Shown here: positions 45,178 to 54,402 of the stretch, in pieces | Layout: every line of letters begins with the position of its first letter | How positions within the stretch are numbered: the first letter of the stretch is position 1 | Assembly (NCBI GenBank): GCA_040219575.1 | Contig: JAVJSD010000028.1 | Coordinates: forward strand, 124,001-188,000 | Reading direction: 5' to 3' | DNA from: JAVJSD01 sp040219575 | Lineage (GTDB): Bacteria; Planctomycetota; Planctomycetia; Pirellulales; Pirellulaceae | DNA length: 64,000 bases | Made by a program: the position numbers and the translations under genes | The notes under the pieces: model-generated | Database searches by the model: none | Told to the model about the DNA's origin: nothing | What the model saw: only the letters and a program-made list of their open reading frames with translations

Positions 45178-45942
45178 ATGTCGCGCTGTCTCCCACTGCT
45201 TTGCTGCTTCTCGATTCTAGCCGTGTCGGCCGTGTCGCTGACGTCCTCCGTCGCCCTGGCCGAGCAACCGCCCGAGGGTTTTGTCAGCCTGTTCAACGGC
45301 AAGAACTTCGAAGGCTGGAAGGTTCCTGAAGGAGACAACGGCCATTGGAAGATCGTCGACGGCGTGATCGACTACGACGCCGGCAGCGAGGCCGAAGGGG
45401 ACAAGAACCTGTGGACCGAGAAGGAGTACGGCGACTTCACGCTGATCGCCGACTGGCGGATCAAGGAGACGCCCTACATCAATCCCCGCGTGAAGATCGT
45501 CAAGCCCGACGGCGCGCACAAGCAGTCGGCCGAAGGCAAGGACATCGACATCGCCGTGCCCGATTCCGACTCGGGCATCTTCCTCCGCGGCGAGGGCAAG
45601 TCGCAGGTGAACATCTGGTGTTGGCCGGTCGGCTCAGGCGAGGTGTACGGCTACCGGATGGACAAGAACATGCCGGCCGCCGTGCGGGCTGGCGTGACGC
45701 CTCGGGTGCTGGCCGATCACGACATCGGCCAGTGGAACCGCTTCGAGATCACCATGAAGGGCGACCGGTTGTGGGTGAAGTTGAACGGCGTGCAGGTCAT
45801 CGAGAACGCGCAGTTGCCGGGCATTCCCAGTCGTGGACCGCTGGCGCTGCAGCACCACGGCGGCAAGGACAAAGAAGGCGTCTGGCGCAGCCCGCCCGCG
45901 CTGGTGCAATTCCGCAACCTGTACATCAAGTCGCTCGACTGA
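45178..45942 (+). CDS. DUF1080 (3-keto-disaccharide hydrolase-like) exported protein
   Basis: 254-residue exported protein: signal peptide (LPLLCCFSILAVSAVSLTSS) followed by a single DUF1080 jelly-roll of the concanavalin type. Typical blocks are FVSLFNGKNFEGWKVP at the start, DSDSGIFLRGEGKSQVNIWC in the middle, NRFEITMKGDRLWVKLNGV and IPSRGPLALQHHGG at the end. DUF1080 proteins are associated with 3-keto-disaccharide hydrolysis or glycan binding. It has a normal single-domain length. It lies between nuoN and a small membrane gene and is likely monocistronic. A second DUF1080 gene is at 52267-52932. Confidence 0.92.
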   Translation: MSRCLPLLCCFSILAVSAVSLTSSVALAEQPPEGFVSLFNGKNFEGWKVPEGDNGHWKIVDGVIDYDAGSEAEGDKNLWTEKEYGDFTLIADWRIKETPYINPRVKIVKPDGAHKQSAEGKDIDIAVPDSDSGIFLRGEGKSQVNIWCWPVGSGEVYGYRMDKNMPAAVRAGVTPRVLADHDIGQWNRFEITMKGDRLWVKLNGVQVIENAQLPGIPSRGPLALQHHGGKDKEGVWRSPPALVQFRNLYIKSLD

Positions 45943-46045
45943 GCGGCGGGCGCACGGACACGCCGACGGCGGCCCGGGTGACTCACGCGGCGAGACCAGA
46001 CCGAGCACGGTCGAACGATCATCCGCATCTCGGCAGGTGGTGAAC

Positions 46046-46384
46046 ATGATGAGGTTGGTCCTAATCGCCGTGTTCCTGGCGATAGAAGTTGCGATGATCG
46101 GGATGACTACCTGGGCGTCGTTCGATCGGGCCGTTTGGAATGTACGCGGGGAAGTGCTTGCAGATCGCTGGTTCCAGGCGACCTTGCTGGACGCCTATCT
46201 CGCTTTCCTCACCTTCTACCTGTGGGTGTTCTACAAGGAGCCGACTATCCTGCGGCGAACCGTGTGGTTCGTGTTGATCATGGCTCTGGGGAACATGGCG
46301 ATGGCGGCGTACGTCTTGGTCCAACTCATCCGGTGGCGCGACAGCGAAGGGTTCGCTGCGCTGCTGCTGCGTCGCACTACGTAG
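46046..46384 (+). CDS. DUF1475 small membrane protein
   Basis: 112-residue protein with three membrane segments (RLVLIAVFLAIEVAMIGMTT, LLDAYLAFLTFYLWVFY, TVWFVLIMALGNMAMAAYVL). This is the pattern of DUF1475, found in many planctomycetes and other bacteria with no known function. Start 46046 has AGGTGG upstream; the frame further left runs into DUF1080 and is a shadow. It is about 100 nt downstream of DUF1080 on the same strand. Confidence 0.8.
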   Translation: MMRLVLIAVFLAIEVAMIGMTTWASFDRAVWNVRGEVLADRWFQATLLDAYLAFLTFYLWVFYKEPTILRRTVWFVLIMALGNMAMAAYVLVQLIRWRDSEGFAALLLRRTT

Positions 46385-46598
46385 CGCCGACGCGTTCTCG
46401 ACCGCGACTTCGATCGCCGTTTCTTTGTGGCGACCGCCGATTTCGCCCTGGTGATTGATTCACCTCGCCGCGTGTCGAGCGAGGCGGCTGCTGAGGCGTT
46501 TTCTTGGCTTGCCAACTGCCTTGCCGACTCTATAGTGCCCACGATCCAGTTCGGTAAGTCCCTCGCGATGACGTTTTTCAACGCAACTCTGGTGTGCC

Positions 46599-46841
46599 GT
46601 GAAAGTTCAAAACCGCATCTTTCGAAATCAGCCAGATTATCTGTTCGTGATCGTTCGCCGTTCGCCCGATTGGAAACCCAACAGTCTCGACGCAACGCCG
46701 CCCGCCACGGAACGTGTTTCGGTTACGCAGGTGGCGAGTTACGGGGAAGCGTACGACGATTTGATTCGCTGCAACCGCCTCGCCCTGCGGATGGCAAAGC
46801 CATACTGGGCCGTCATCGAGACGCCCGGAGCCACACTCTGA
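46599..46841 (+). CDS. Small hypothetical protein upstream of cysK
   Basis: 80-residue soluble protein with a GTG start ([20 protein letters not shown]). It has balanced composition with a terminal block [20 protein letters not shown] before WAVIE, which looks like genuine protein rather than a shadow. No domain recognised. It ends 37 nt before cysK on the same strand and could be part of that transcription unit. Evidence is only moderate because there is no strong ribosome-binding site. Confidence 0.5.
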   Translation: MKVQNRIFRNQPDYLFVIVRRSPDWKPNSLDATPPATERVSVTQVASYGEAYDDLIRCNRLALRMAKPYWAVIETPGATL

Positions 46842-46878
46842 ATTCGGTGTTCTACAGCCCCCATCCGAAGGGATCTTC

Positions 46879-47814
46879 ATGTTTCGCAATCAAACCTACG
46901 AAAACGCTGCCGCGGCGATCGGCGTCACGCCGATGATTCGCATCAATCGCCTGGTCGGCGAGAAACACGCCGCCGTGTTCGCGAAATGCGAATTCTTCCA
47001 ACCACTCAACAGCGTCAAGGATCGGATCGGCGTGGCGATGATCGAAGCCGCCGAGAGAGACGGACTGATCAATCCCGATTCGCACATCATTGAGCCGACA
47101 AGCGGGAACACAGGAATCGCCCTGGCATTTGTCTGTGCGGCGAAAGGATACCGCTTGACGCTGACGATGCCCGAGTCGATGTCGGTAGAACGGCGGACTT
47201 TGCTGAAGGCGATGGGCGCCAACCTCGAACTGACTCCCGCGGCGGACGGCATGCCGGGGGCGATCCGTCGGGCGTCCGAACTGGTCGAAGCGGACTCCGC
47301 CGCCTGGATGCCGCAGCAGTTTGAGAATCCCGCGAATCCCCAGATCCACACGGCAACCACGGGCCCCGAGATTTGGGCGGACAGCGGCGAAAACATCGAC
47401 GCCATCGTGGCGGGAGTGGGAACCGGCGGAACGATCACCGGTGTGGCCCGGTTCATCAAACAGCAGAACCCCGATTTCAAGGCGATTGCGGTCGAGCCCA
47501 AGCACTCACCCGTAATCGGCGGTGGGAAACCAGGCAAACATCGCATTCAGGGAATCGGGGCCGGTTTCATTCCCAAGAACCTCGACACCTCGCTGATTGA
47601 CGACGTCGTCACGGTCGACGACGAGGACGCGTTTCAATGGGGCCGGAGATTGGCGAGTGAAGAGGGCCTCGTTGCCGGGATCAGCAGCGGAGCGAATATG
47701 TGGGCGGCAGCCCAGGTCGCCGCCAGGCCGGAATTCCAAGGCAAACGGATCGTGACGATCATGTGCAGTCTGGGCGAGCGGTACTTGTCCACGCCGCTCT
47801 TCGCATGCGGATGA
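46879..47814 (+). CDS. cysK: Cysteine synthase (O-acetylserine sulfhydrylase)
   Basis: 311-residue PLP enzyme that makes cysteine from O-acetylserine and sulfide. The Schiff-base lysine is in [17 protein letters not shown] near residue 43; the substrate loop [11 protein letters not shown] is near 75; the phosphate loop [14 protein letters not shown] is near 180; and the C-terminal [13 protein letters not shown] matches the family. The length is normal. AAGGGAT stands upstream of the ATG. Flanked by a small hypothetical gene and the FeS photolyase on the same strand. Confidence 0.96.
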   Translation: MFRNQTYENAAAAIGVTPMIRINRLVGEKHAAVFAKCEFFQPLNSVKDRIGVAMIEAAERDGLINPDSHIIEPTSGNTGIALAFVCAAKGYRLTLTMPESMSVERRTLLKAMGANLELTPAADGMPGAIRRASELVEADSAAWMPQQFENPANPQIHTATTGPEIWADSGENIDAIVAGVGTGGTITGVARFIKQQNPDFKAIAVEPKHSPVIGGGKPGKHRIQGIGAGFIPKNLDTSLIDDVVTVDDEDAFQWGRRLASEEGLVAGISSGANMWAAAQVAARPEFQGKRIVTIMCSLGERYLSTPLFACG

Positions 47815-47861
47815 CCAGACGCACAGGCGGCGGTTCCGCCCTTGTCGATCGCTAGGCGCCG

Positions 47862-49400
47862 ATGTCGCTTCGCAATTTGATTCTCGTTCTCGGTGATCAA
47901 CTCGACCCGGAGTCCACGGCCTTCGACGGCTTCGACCGGCAGCGGGATGCCGTGTGGATGGTGGAGGTCGCAGCGGAAGTCAAGCAGGCCTGGTCGCACA
48001 AGGCCCGCATCGCCCTTTTCCTTTCCGCCATGCGGCACTTTCGCGACCGGCTGCGCAAGCGCGGCTTCACCGTTCACTACAAACAGCTCGACCAACCCGG
48101 GAATCGAGGTGATTTCGCCTCGGAACTGAAAGCGGCGGTCCGCCGTGAAAAGCCCCAACGCCTGATCGTGACGCACCCGGGCGAGTGGCGCGTCAAACAG
48201 GAGTTGCAGACCGCCGCGCAGCAACTCGAGATCGACCTCGAGATTCGTCCCGACCGCCATTTTTACACGACGCCCGACGAGTTCGCCGAACACGCCGAAG
48301 GCCGTAAGCAGCTGCGTCTGGAGTATTTCTATCGCGAACTGCGGAAGAGATATGACGTGCTGATGGACGGCGATCAACCCGCCGGTGGAGCGTGGAATTA
48401 CGACCGCGAAAACCGCCGCTCCTTTGGCGACGGCGGGCCCGACGAGATTCCTCGGCCTGCGAGCTTCAAGGTTGACCCAACCACTCGCGAAGTCCTCGAC
48501 CTGGTATCACGCCGCTTTGCCGACCACCCAGGCAGTCTGGAGTATTTCAATTGGCCGGTCACGTCACGGCAGGCCAAGCGCGCGCTTCGCGACTTCATCC
48601 AGCATCGCCTGGCGAATTTCGGCAAGTACCAAGACGCGATGTGGACCGACGAGCCGCTGCTGTTCCATTCGCGCCTTTCCGCCGCCCTCAACTTGAAGCT
48701 GCTCGACCCGCGTGACGTGGTCGCAGCGGCCGAGCAAGCCTACGCGACCGGGAGAGCGCCGCTCAACGCCGTCGAGGGGTTCATCCGGCAGATCCTGGGC
48801 TGGCGCGAGTACGTACGCGGCGTCTACTGGCTCTACATGCCCGAGTACCTGCAGTGGAACGCGCTCGGGGCCGACGCACCGCTGCCGCAGTTCTTTTGGA
48901 ATGGCGAAACCGACATGCGCTGTCTGCGACATACCATCGGTCAGACTTTGAAGTACGGTTACGCCCATCACATTCAACGCCTGATGGTCACTGGGCTTTT
49001 TTCGCTGCTGCTGGGCGTCGATCCGCACCAGGTTCATGCATGGTACTTGGCGGTTTACGTCGACGCCGTCGAATGGGTGGAGGCGCCCAACACGCTCGGC
49101 ATGTCGCAATACGCCGACGGCGGTGTCATGGCCTCCAAGCCCTATGCGGCCACGGGCAAGTACATCCAGAGGATGAGCAACTACTGCGAAGGCTGCTGCT
49201 ACAACCCGGCTTTGGCCAGCGGCGAAGGAGCGTGTCCGTTCACGACGCTCTACTGGGACTTTCTCATGCGGCATGAAGCCACGCTAAAACGCAACCCGCG
49301 CATGGCCCTGCAGCTGAAAAATGCAGCGCGAAAGATGGAGAGCGAGAAAACCGCGATCCATCGCCGAGCCGCCGAGTTGAAAGCGCGTTACACGCATTAG
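47862..49400 (+). CDS. FeS-type cryptochrome/photolyase (PhrB-like)
   Basis: 512-residue member of the iron-sulfur bacterial cryptochrome/photolyase group, prokaryotic (6-4) photolyases. The N-terminal domain (NLILVLGDQLDPESTAFDGF) is the DUF/deoxyribodipyrimidine-photolyase-related fold; the C-terminal FAD-binding half has FIRQILGWREYVRGVYWLYM and YGYAHHIQRLMVTGLFSLLL. The four cluster cysteines are probably Cys in DMRCLRHTIG plus three of those in SNYCEGCCYNPALASGEGAC. It should repair UV photoproducts using FAD and, in relatives, a ribolumazine antenna. Same strand as cysK, 47 nt downstream. Confidence 0.93.
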   Translation: MSLRNLILVLGDQLDPESTAFDGFDRQRDAVWMVEVAAEVKQAWSHKARIALFLSAMRHFRDRLRKRGFTVHYKQLDQPGNRGDFASELKAAVRREKPQRLIVTHPGEWRVKQELQTAAQQLEIDLEIRPDRHFYTTPDEFAEHAEGRKQLRLEYFYRELRKRYDVLMDGDQPAGGAWNYDRENRRSFGDGGPDEIPRPASFKVDPTTREVLDLVSRRFADHPGSLEYFNWPVTSRQAKRALRDFIQHRLANFGKYQDAMWTDEPLLFHSRLSAALNLKLLDPRDVVAAAEQAYATGRAPLNAVEGFIRQILGWREYVRGVYWLYMPEYLQWNALGADAPLPQFFWNGETDMRCLRHTIGQTLKYGYAHHIQRLMVTGLFSLLLGVDPHQVHAWYLAVYVDAVEWVEAPNTLGMSQYADGGVMASKPYAATGKYIQRMSNYCEGCCYNPALASGEGACPFTTLYWDFLMRHEATLKRNPRMALQLKNAARKMESEKTAIHRRAAELKARYTH

Positions 49401-49430
49401 CCTTCCCCATGCGCCGAGCGGCGAGTCAAC

Positions 49431-50429
49431 TCATTCACCGGCCATTTCGGCGACCGCATCGCCCTGCAGCACCTGCCGGACCTGTCTCGCCAGGCCGAGG
49501 TAGTCGGGCCGGTCGGCCGCCGACCGGTGACGGTAGGATCCGCAGATTTCACCGCGGTACAGGAAAAACAGCCCGGGCATGCGAAAGCCGTCGCCGGCGA
49601 GTCGCCCGACGAAGTGCCCACGGATCGTGGCCGCCAACCCCCGCCACCACACATACCAGCCGAATAGCTGCGTGGCGGATCCGCGATCGAGTCCGAAACT
49701 GCGGTAGATCTCACAGTGGCCGTCGCTGAAATGCGCGACGCCGTCCAGTCCGTAGTGGTTCAGTCTCTCGCTGGCCGTCGTGGAGTCGCTCATGTGAACC
49801 ACCGCGATATGGAATCCGAGTTCCTCGACCTCGCCCCGTACTTGCGACAGATCGCGCAGCGCTTCGCGACAGAAGGTGCAGCCAAAGTGTCTCAGGAAGA
49901 CGAGCATCACCGGACGCTCCTGCGACAACTCGGCGAGCGATGTTCCCTGCTGGCTGGGAAAAATGAGCGTCGTGTCGTCCAGGTCGTGCGGACGACCAAT
50001 GCTGGTGTCGCTGTTGTACCGGGCGGCCAGGTACAACGTGTAGGCGAACGGGAGCCACCAGATCAAATCGTTAAAGATGTTCACTACGCCCCAGGACCAG
50101 GGCAACGCGCCGTCCGCCGCGGCGAACAGAAACCCGATGGGGCCGAAGACTTTTCCCAGCAGACCGACCAGCACAATCGGCCAGTGACGGCAAGGATCGC
50201 GGGCGGCGATCAAGTAGCCGACGCCGTAAACGCCGACGATCATTCCCACGCACTGCCAGATCTGCGGGTAGCGAGGCGGCTGGATCTCGGTGAACTCGAA
50301 GATCGCCGCCGGGAACAAAATGACCGCCACGCCCCAAAGCAAGTTGTAAACGCCCGCGGCCGTCAGCATGGAGACGACCCAAACGGGCGTCTCGCGGCGG
50401 GGTTCTCTTGACGATGGCAAGTCGAGCAT
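49431..50429 (-). CDS. Membrane-anchored peroxiredoxin-like (SelL/AhpC-TSA) protein
   Basis: 332-residue protein with two parts. Residues 15-135 have four membrane segments (VWVVSMLTAAGVYNLLWGVA, IWQCVGMIVGVYGVGYLIAA, WPIVLVGLLGKVFGPIGFLF and WWLPFAYTLYLAA). Residues 160-325 form a thioredoxin-like AhpC/TSA domain of the SelL type with the redox pair in FLRHFGCTFCREALRDLSQV (CxxC). The combination suggests a membrane-tethered thiol peroxidase or disulfide reductase. Selenocysteine of SelL is replaced by Cys. Start 50429 is chosen by the beginning of sensible sequence; an upstream ATG at 50549 adds 40 residues. Convergent with the photolyase. Confidence 0.85.
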   Translation of the reverse strand: MLDLPSSREPRRETPVWVVSMLTAAGVYNLLWGVAVILFPAAIFEFTEIQPPRYPQIWQCVGMIVGVYGVGYLIAARDPCRHWPIVLVGLLGKVFGPIGFLFAAADGALPWSWGVVNIFNDLIWWLPFAYTLYLAARYNSDTSIGRPHDLDDTTLIFPSQQGTSLAELSQERPVMLVFLRHFGCTFCREALRDLSQVRGEVEELGFHIAVVHMSDSTTASERLNHYGLDGVAHFSDGHCEIYRSFGLDRGSATQLFGWYVWWRGLAATIRGHFVGRLAGDGFRMPGLFFLYRGEICGSYRHRSAADRPDYLGLARQVRQVLQGDAVAEMAGE

Positions 50430-50662
50430 TCGACTTCGGTTCCCGGGAAAATGTCGCTGGCACGTCCCGTCCGTCACGCGGCGTATCGGGATGAATTCCA
50501 ACCAGTCGGCGATGACTGGGGCGTTAGGTCGTGAAGAAACAAGAAGCACCGACGCCAGTCTAGTCTAGACGCGGGGTGAGGATTGCCAAGTCCTCAGCGG
50601 TGGCGAGACGCTCAAAGTTTCGTGCTCCCGCGCGGAGAAGTCGCCGTTCCCGGGTGTCTCTG

Positions 50663-51592
50663 CTAGACGGCCGGTTCGGATTGCGACTGCAGCGCCATGG
50701 CGCGGAGCTTGGCCACGGCGCGCTGCTCAAGTTGCCGCACGCGTTCCTTGGAGACGCCCAGCTTGTCGGCGATGGATTGGAACGTCTGCACCGTGCGTTG
50801 GCGTCCGAGCGCGTATCGCGCTCGAACGATCAACTGCTCGCGCTCGTCGAGCCGCTCCAGAAAGTCCGCCATCATGCCTCGCAGCGTCTCCCAGGTCGAC
50901 TCGTTCATCGAAGACGCCCCCCGATCCTCCAGCGAGTCTTCGATCCAATCCTCGGGAACCGCGCTGTACCGCGACATCTCCTTGTTGCGGTCGACAATGC
51001 GGCGGTAGGCACTGCGGGCGATGGATCGATATGCATAGGTGCTGAAGCGAAAGCCCCGGTCGTAGTCGAACTTCTCCACGGCGCTCATCAGCGTCATGAT
51101 GCCGTCGCTCAGCAGGTCGTCGAACGAGGAGCCCGGGGCGACGAACTTCTTGACGATGGCGATCACCAGACGCATGTTGGCGCGGACGATGCGATCCCGC
51201 GTCTGAGTCGCCTGCGCGAGCAACGCTTCGATTTCGCAGACGAGCTGCTCTTGCGGATCGTCGCCGCGCAACCGGGATCGCAGTTGGTTGGCGCGGAACT
51301 TCAGATAATTCATGCGGCGAAACAGCGTTCGCTCGTCTTCGGCCGACAGCAGCGCCGCGTCACACAGTCGCGCCAGGTGCGCGGGAAAATCGCTTGTTTT
51401 CGCTGGAGCTTGCGGAGTGAAAGGTTCGTCATCGATCGCGGTGACGCCGAGGATTTCCCTCTCCGCGTCCGCCGTGCGGAATAATGCGTTGTCGATAAAC
51501 TCAATCTCGACAGTGAGCAGCTCGCGCGCTTTCTCGAGCGTGGCCGGATAAACGCATGGATCGGTGGTCTTTTGTTGGGCGACGAGATGCAT
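50663..51592 (-). CDS. RNA polymerase sigma-70 factor (RpoD/RpoS-like)
   Basis: 309-residue alternative sigma-70 factor. Region 2 (NMRLVIAIVKKFVAPGSSFD then DLLSDGIMTLMSAVEKFD, GFRFSTYAYRSIARSAYRRI) and region 4 (LDEREQLIVRARYALG, then SIADKLGVSKERVRQLEQRA) are clear. Region 1.2-like sequence precedes (LLSAEDERTLFRRMNYLKFR) and region 1.1 is absent, so it is group 2 or 3, not the housekeeping factor. Promoter specificity unknown. The start at 51592 is the first ATG. An inverted repeat lies in its leader (51634-51704). Confidence 0.93.
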   Translation of the reverse strand: MHLVAQQKTTDPCVYPATLEKARELLTVEIEFIDNALFRTADAEREILGVTAIDDEPFTPQAPAKTSDFPAHLARLCDAALLSAEDERTLFRRMNYLKFRANQLRSRLRGDDPQEQLVCEIEALLAQATQTRDRIVRANMRLVIAIVKKFVAPGSSFDDLLSDGIMTLMSAVEKFDYDRGFRFSTYAYRSIARSAYRRIVDRNKEMSRYSAVPEDWIEDSLEDRGASSMNESTWETLRGMMADFLERLDEREQLIVRARYALGRQRTVQTFQSIADKLGVSKERVRQLEQRAVAKLRAMALQSQSEPAV

Positions 51593-52266
51593 CGGGTCGT
51601 CTCCTGGACGCGCCCTATCCGGGCGGGGAACAAAAATCGTTCAACTCGTTCATGCGTTTTACCGTAGAGTTGGCGGCTGTACAACAGGTAAAGTTGAACG
51701 ATTTGGATGCCTTGCGCATAACATGATGCTATTTAACTGGTTACAGTCGGCGACGGCTGGCGGCTCGGTGGACGCCCGAGGCCGCCACCGCCGGGAGCTC
51801 CCTGGGAAGAATTAAATCGCTCATAACGTTCTACGCCGGCTGCAGCGAAAATCCCGTGAACCCCCGCCTATGGGGTTCTCCATCGCGTTCGACGGAGCTG
51901 GCAATGCGCGGCTATCGCCGTGATGTTCGGTAGGAAGTCGAGAGGTCGCCTCCCTTCCGATTCGTCAGTTGCACGCCACAGTCGCCCGACGCCAACGAAG
52001 TCCATTCGTTTGACCGCCCTTCCTTTCGCCTCCTGGCGACGATCGTCACGTCCATGGCGTCCCGTTGAGTCCACGGCAGATTGATGCCGAACGACGCGGT
52101 CTGCTGCGGTGCTTCGATCGCACGAGGCCAGATCGTCGTTCATTCCATCTGCACCGATGTCGCCGTCGTCGTGGTCGGGGATCGCCGTGATTTCTTGCGA
52201 TTGCGCCTCGCGCCTGCCAGAATGCGCCTTGCCAAATCCCTCTTCGCTCGATTTCGGAGTTCCATC
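51593..52266. other. Intergenic region between divergent sigma-factor and DUF1080 genes
   Basis: 674 nt with no convincing gene. The part nearest the sigma-factor gene is AT-richer and carries the inverted repeat listed separately. The right half has no recognised element, apart from CGGAG just before the DUF1080 start. Confidence 0.55.
51634..51704. promoter_or_regulatory. Inverted repeat in sigma-factor leader
   Basis: Perfect 13-bp arms AAATCGTTCAACT (51634-51646) and AGTTGAACGATTT (51692-51704), 45 nt apart, 42 nt upstream of the sigma-factor start. Candidate operator, or a leader hairpin. No experimental support; promoter elements could not be fixed. Confidence 0.45.
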
Positions 52267-52932
52267 ATGAACCGCTGCCGCATACGAATGGCGTTCCTCT
52301 TCGTTTCGGTCACCCTGTCCTCGTCGATCGCACTTGCTGAAGAAGACGGCGGCTGGACCGACTTGTTGTCCGGAAACGACCTCGGCGCGCACTGGACGAC
52401 GAAGGGCGCCTGGACCATCAACGACGACGGCGTGGTCACGCTGGAACCCCGTCCCGGCGAAAAGGGTTGGTCGCGTTTCGACGCCTACCTGTGGTCGACG
52501 AAACAGTACCGCGATTTCGAGATCGAGTTCGACTACAAGGTGCAGAAAGGCGGCAACAGCGGCTTCTATTTCCACGTCGGCGACAAGGCCAGTCCCGTGG
52601 CCAAGGGCATCGAGGTGCAAATCTACGCCTCGCACGAGAAGGGGGCCGACGCCAAATTGACCGATCACGATTCCGGCGGGATCATCCCTGGCATTCCGCC
52701 CACGAAGAACCCCTCAAAGCCCGCCGGAGAGTGGAATCGCTTGCAAATTGTCAGCAAGGGTCGCAGCCTGACCGTGCGGCTCAACGGCGAAGTCGTGAAC
52801 GAGGTCGACCTTGACAATGCTAGAATCAAGGACCGGCCGGCAACGGGCTACATCGGCTTCCAGGACCACGGTTTGCCGCTGGCGCTGCGCAAGATCCGCA
52901 TTCGCGAGTTGGAACCCACCACCGCAAAGTAA
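52267..52932 (+). CDS. DUF1080 exported protein (second copy)
   Basis: 221-residue exported DUF1080 protein. Start 52267 (MNRCRIRMAFLFVSVTLSSS) opens a signal peptide and has CGGAG nearby; an open frame to the left is non-coding in character. Domain blocks include WTDLLSGNDLGAHWTTKGAW, FEIEFDYKVQKGGNSGFYFH and NRLQIVSKGRSLTVRLNGEV. Likely a glycan-active or glycan-binding jelly-roll. It is the first of four tightly spaced rightward genes (22, 50 and 18 nt gaps) that encode exported proteins. Confidence 0.9.
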   Translation: MNRCRIRMAFLFVSVTLSSSIALAEEDGGWTDLLSGNDLGAHWTTKGAWTINDDGVVTLEPRPGEKGWSRFDAYLWSTKQYRDFEIEFDYKVQKGGNSGFYFHVGDKASPVAKGIEVQIYASHEKGADAKLTDHDSGGIIPGIPPTKNPSKPAGEWNRLQIVSKGRSLTVRLNGEVVNEVDLDNARIKDRPATGYIGFQDHGLPLALRKIRIRELEPTTAK

Positions 52933-52954
52933 CTCCATCCTCTGGATTGATTTC

Positions 52955-54352
52955 ATGCCCCGCATCACCATGTTCGTCCTGCTGTTTTCCGTCTGCGGCT
53001 CCGCCATGGGCCAAGCGCCCATTGGATTCCGGACGGACGGCACGGGGCGATATCTGGACGCCGACCCGCCGCTGCATTGGAGCGTCGATGAAAACGTCGT
53101 TTGGAAAATCGACCTGCCCAAGAGCAACGCCGTCCCGGTGATCCTCGGAGAAAGGCTTTTCACGTGCGCCGAACCCTGCGTCCTGCTGTGCGTCAACAAG
53201 GCGGATGGGCGGGTACTTTGGCAGGGAGAATCGAGTTACGAAGAGATCGAACTGACGGAGCAAGAAAAGGCTCGGTTTGAAGTCGAGAGCCAGTTGGGCG
53301 AGCAGCTCAACCAACAACAATCGGCCCTCGAAAAGGAACGCGGGGCCGTCCGCAAACTCCTGAAGGACGGCATGCTTCCGCAGGAGGAAGCGGAGAAGAA
53401 ACTCGAAGACCTCGCCGCGCAGATCGACACGATCAAAGCCGAAAAACTCAAGCTGACCACCTGGAACCGCTACCTCGAACCCGGCAAGGGCGCCGGAGGC
53501 TATCATCCGACCGGCGGCTACTCGTCGCCGACTCCCGTGACGGACGGCAAGCGCGTCTACGTCATCTTCGGCAACGGCTTGGCCGCCTGCTACGATCTGG
53601 AGGGGAACCGGCAGTGGCTCAAACTCATCGAGCACCCCACGGCCGCGTATGGGCACGGTTCGTCGCCGCTGCTGGTCGGCGACAAACTGCTGGTGCATTT
53701 CTCTGACCTGGCGGCGCTGAACACGCACGACGGCAGCGAGGCGTGGCGCGTGGAGGTTTCACCGGGTCACGGCACCTCCATGCACGCCCGACTCGGCGAT
53801 GTGGACGTCGCCATTCATCCCAGCGGGAACGTCTACCGCGTCAGCGACGGCAGTTTGCTGGCCAAAGGTCTGGGGAAGACCGGCCCCAATTCGCCGCTGG
53901 TTCAAGACGGCAAGGTGTTCTTCGTCGCCGGGCGAGTTCGAGGTTACACCCTGCCGACCTCCAGTGAGATTCCCGACGCCTGGGAACCGCTCTGGGAAGG
54001 TGCGACGCTGAAAGGCGGCGGCTATTGGTTCCCCTCGCCGATCCTGCATGATGGATTGATCTACGCCATGAACGCCAGTTCCATCTTCAGCGTCGTCGAT
54101 GCCACGACGGGCGAGGTTGTGTACCAGCGACGGTTGGATTTCGGCGGCGGCCAGTCCTATCCCAGCATCACGTTGGCGGGCGAACACCTCTTCGCCAGCA
54201 GCGACAACGGCGCGACGATCGTGCTGCAGCCAGGACGCGAATACAAGGAACTCGCCCGCAACTCGCTGGAGCCCTTCCGCAGCTCCCTGGTCTTCGAGGG
54301 AAGCCGGATGTACGTCCGCACGACCAAAGGGCTGTGGTGCATCGGTGAGTAG
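52955..54352 (+). CDS. Exported PQQ-type beta-propeller protein
   Basis: 465-residue exported protein. Start 52955 (MPRITMFVLLFSVCGSAMGQ) gives the signal peptide. Propeller repeats of the PQQ/quinoprotein type appear as NVVWKIDLPKSNAVPVILGE, VTDGKRVYVIFGNGLAACYD, GSEAWRVEVSPGHGTS and GEVVYQRRLDFGGGQSYP. A charged coiled coil (about residues 92-165, with QEKARFEVESQLGEQL) is inserted in the first blades. Such proteins may be scaffolds rather than PQQ enzymes; no PQQ-dehydrogenase catalytic Asp/Cys-Cys is obvious. Same unit as DUF1080 upstream and hydrolase downstream. Confidence 0.85.
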   Translation: MPRITMFVLLFSVCGSAMGQAPIGFRTDGTGRYLDADPPLHWSVDENVVWKIDLPKSNAVPVILGERLFTCAEPCVLLCVNKADGRVLWQGESSYEEIELTEQEKARFEVESQLGEQLNQQQSALEKERGAVRKLLKDGMLPQEEAEKKLEDLAAQIDTIKAEKLKLTTWNRYLEPGKGAGGYHPTGGYSSPTPVTDGKRVYVIFGNGLAACYDLEGNRQWLKLIEHPTAAYGHGSSPLLVGDKLLVHFSDLAALNTHDGSEAWRVEVSPGHGTSMHARLGDVDVAIHPSGNVYRVSDGSLLAKGLGKTGPNSPLVQDGKVFFVAGRVRGYTLPTSSEIPDAWEPLWEGATLKGGGYWFPSPILHDGLIYAMNASSIFSVVDATTGEVVYQRRLDFGGGQSYPSITLAGEHLFASSDNGATIVLQPGREYKELARNSLEPFRSSLVFEGSRMYVRTTKGLWCIGE

Positions 54353-54402
54353 CTCGGCGCTGACTGTTTCGTCGAACCTGCGACTCCCACCGAGGAAGCA
54401 CC

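Noticed and set aside
46427..46936. 169-codon plus-strand frame
   Set aside because: Overlaps cysK in another frame and the small gene at 46599; no domain character.
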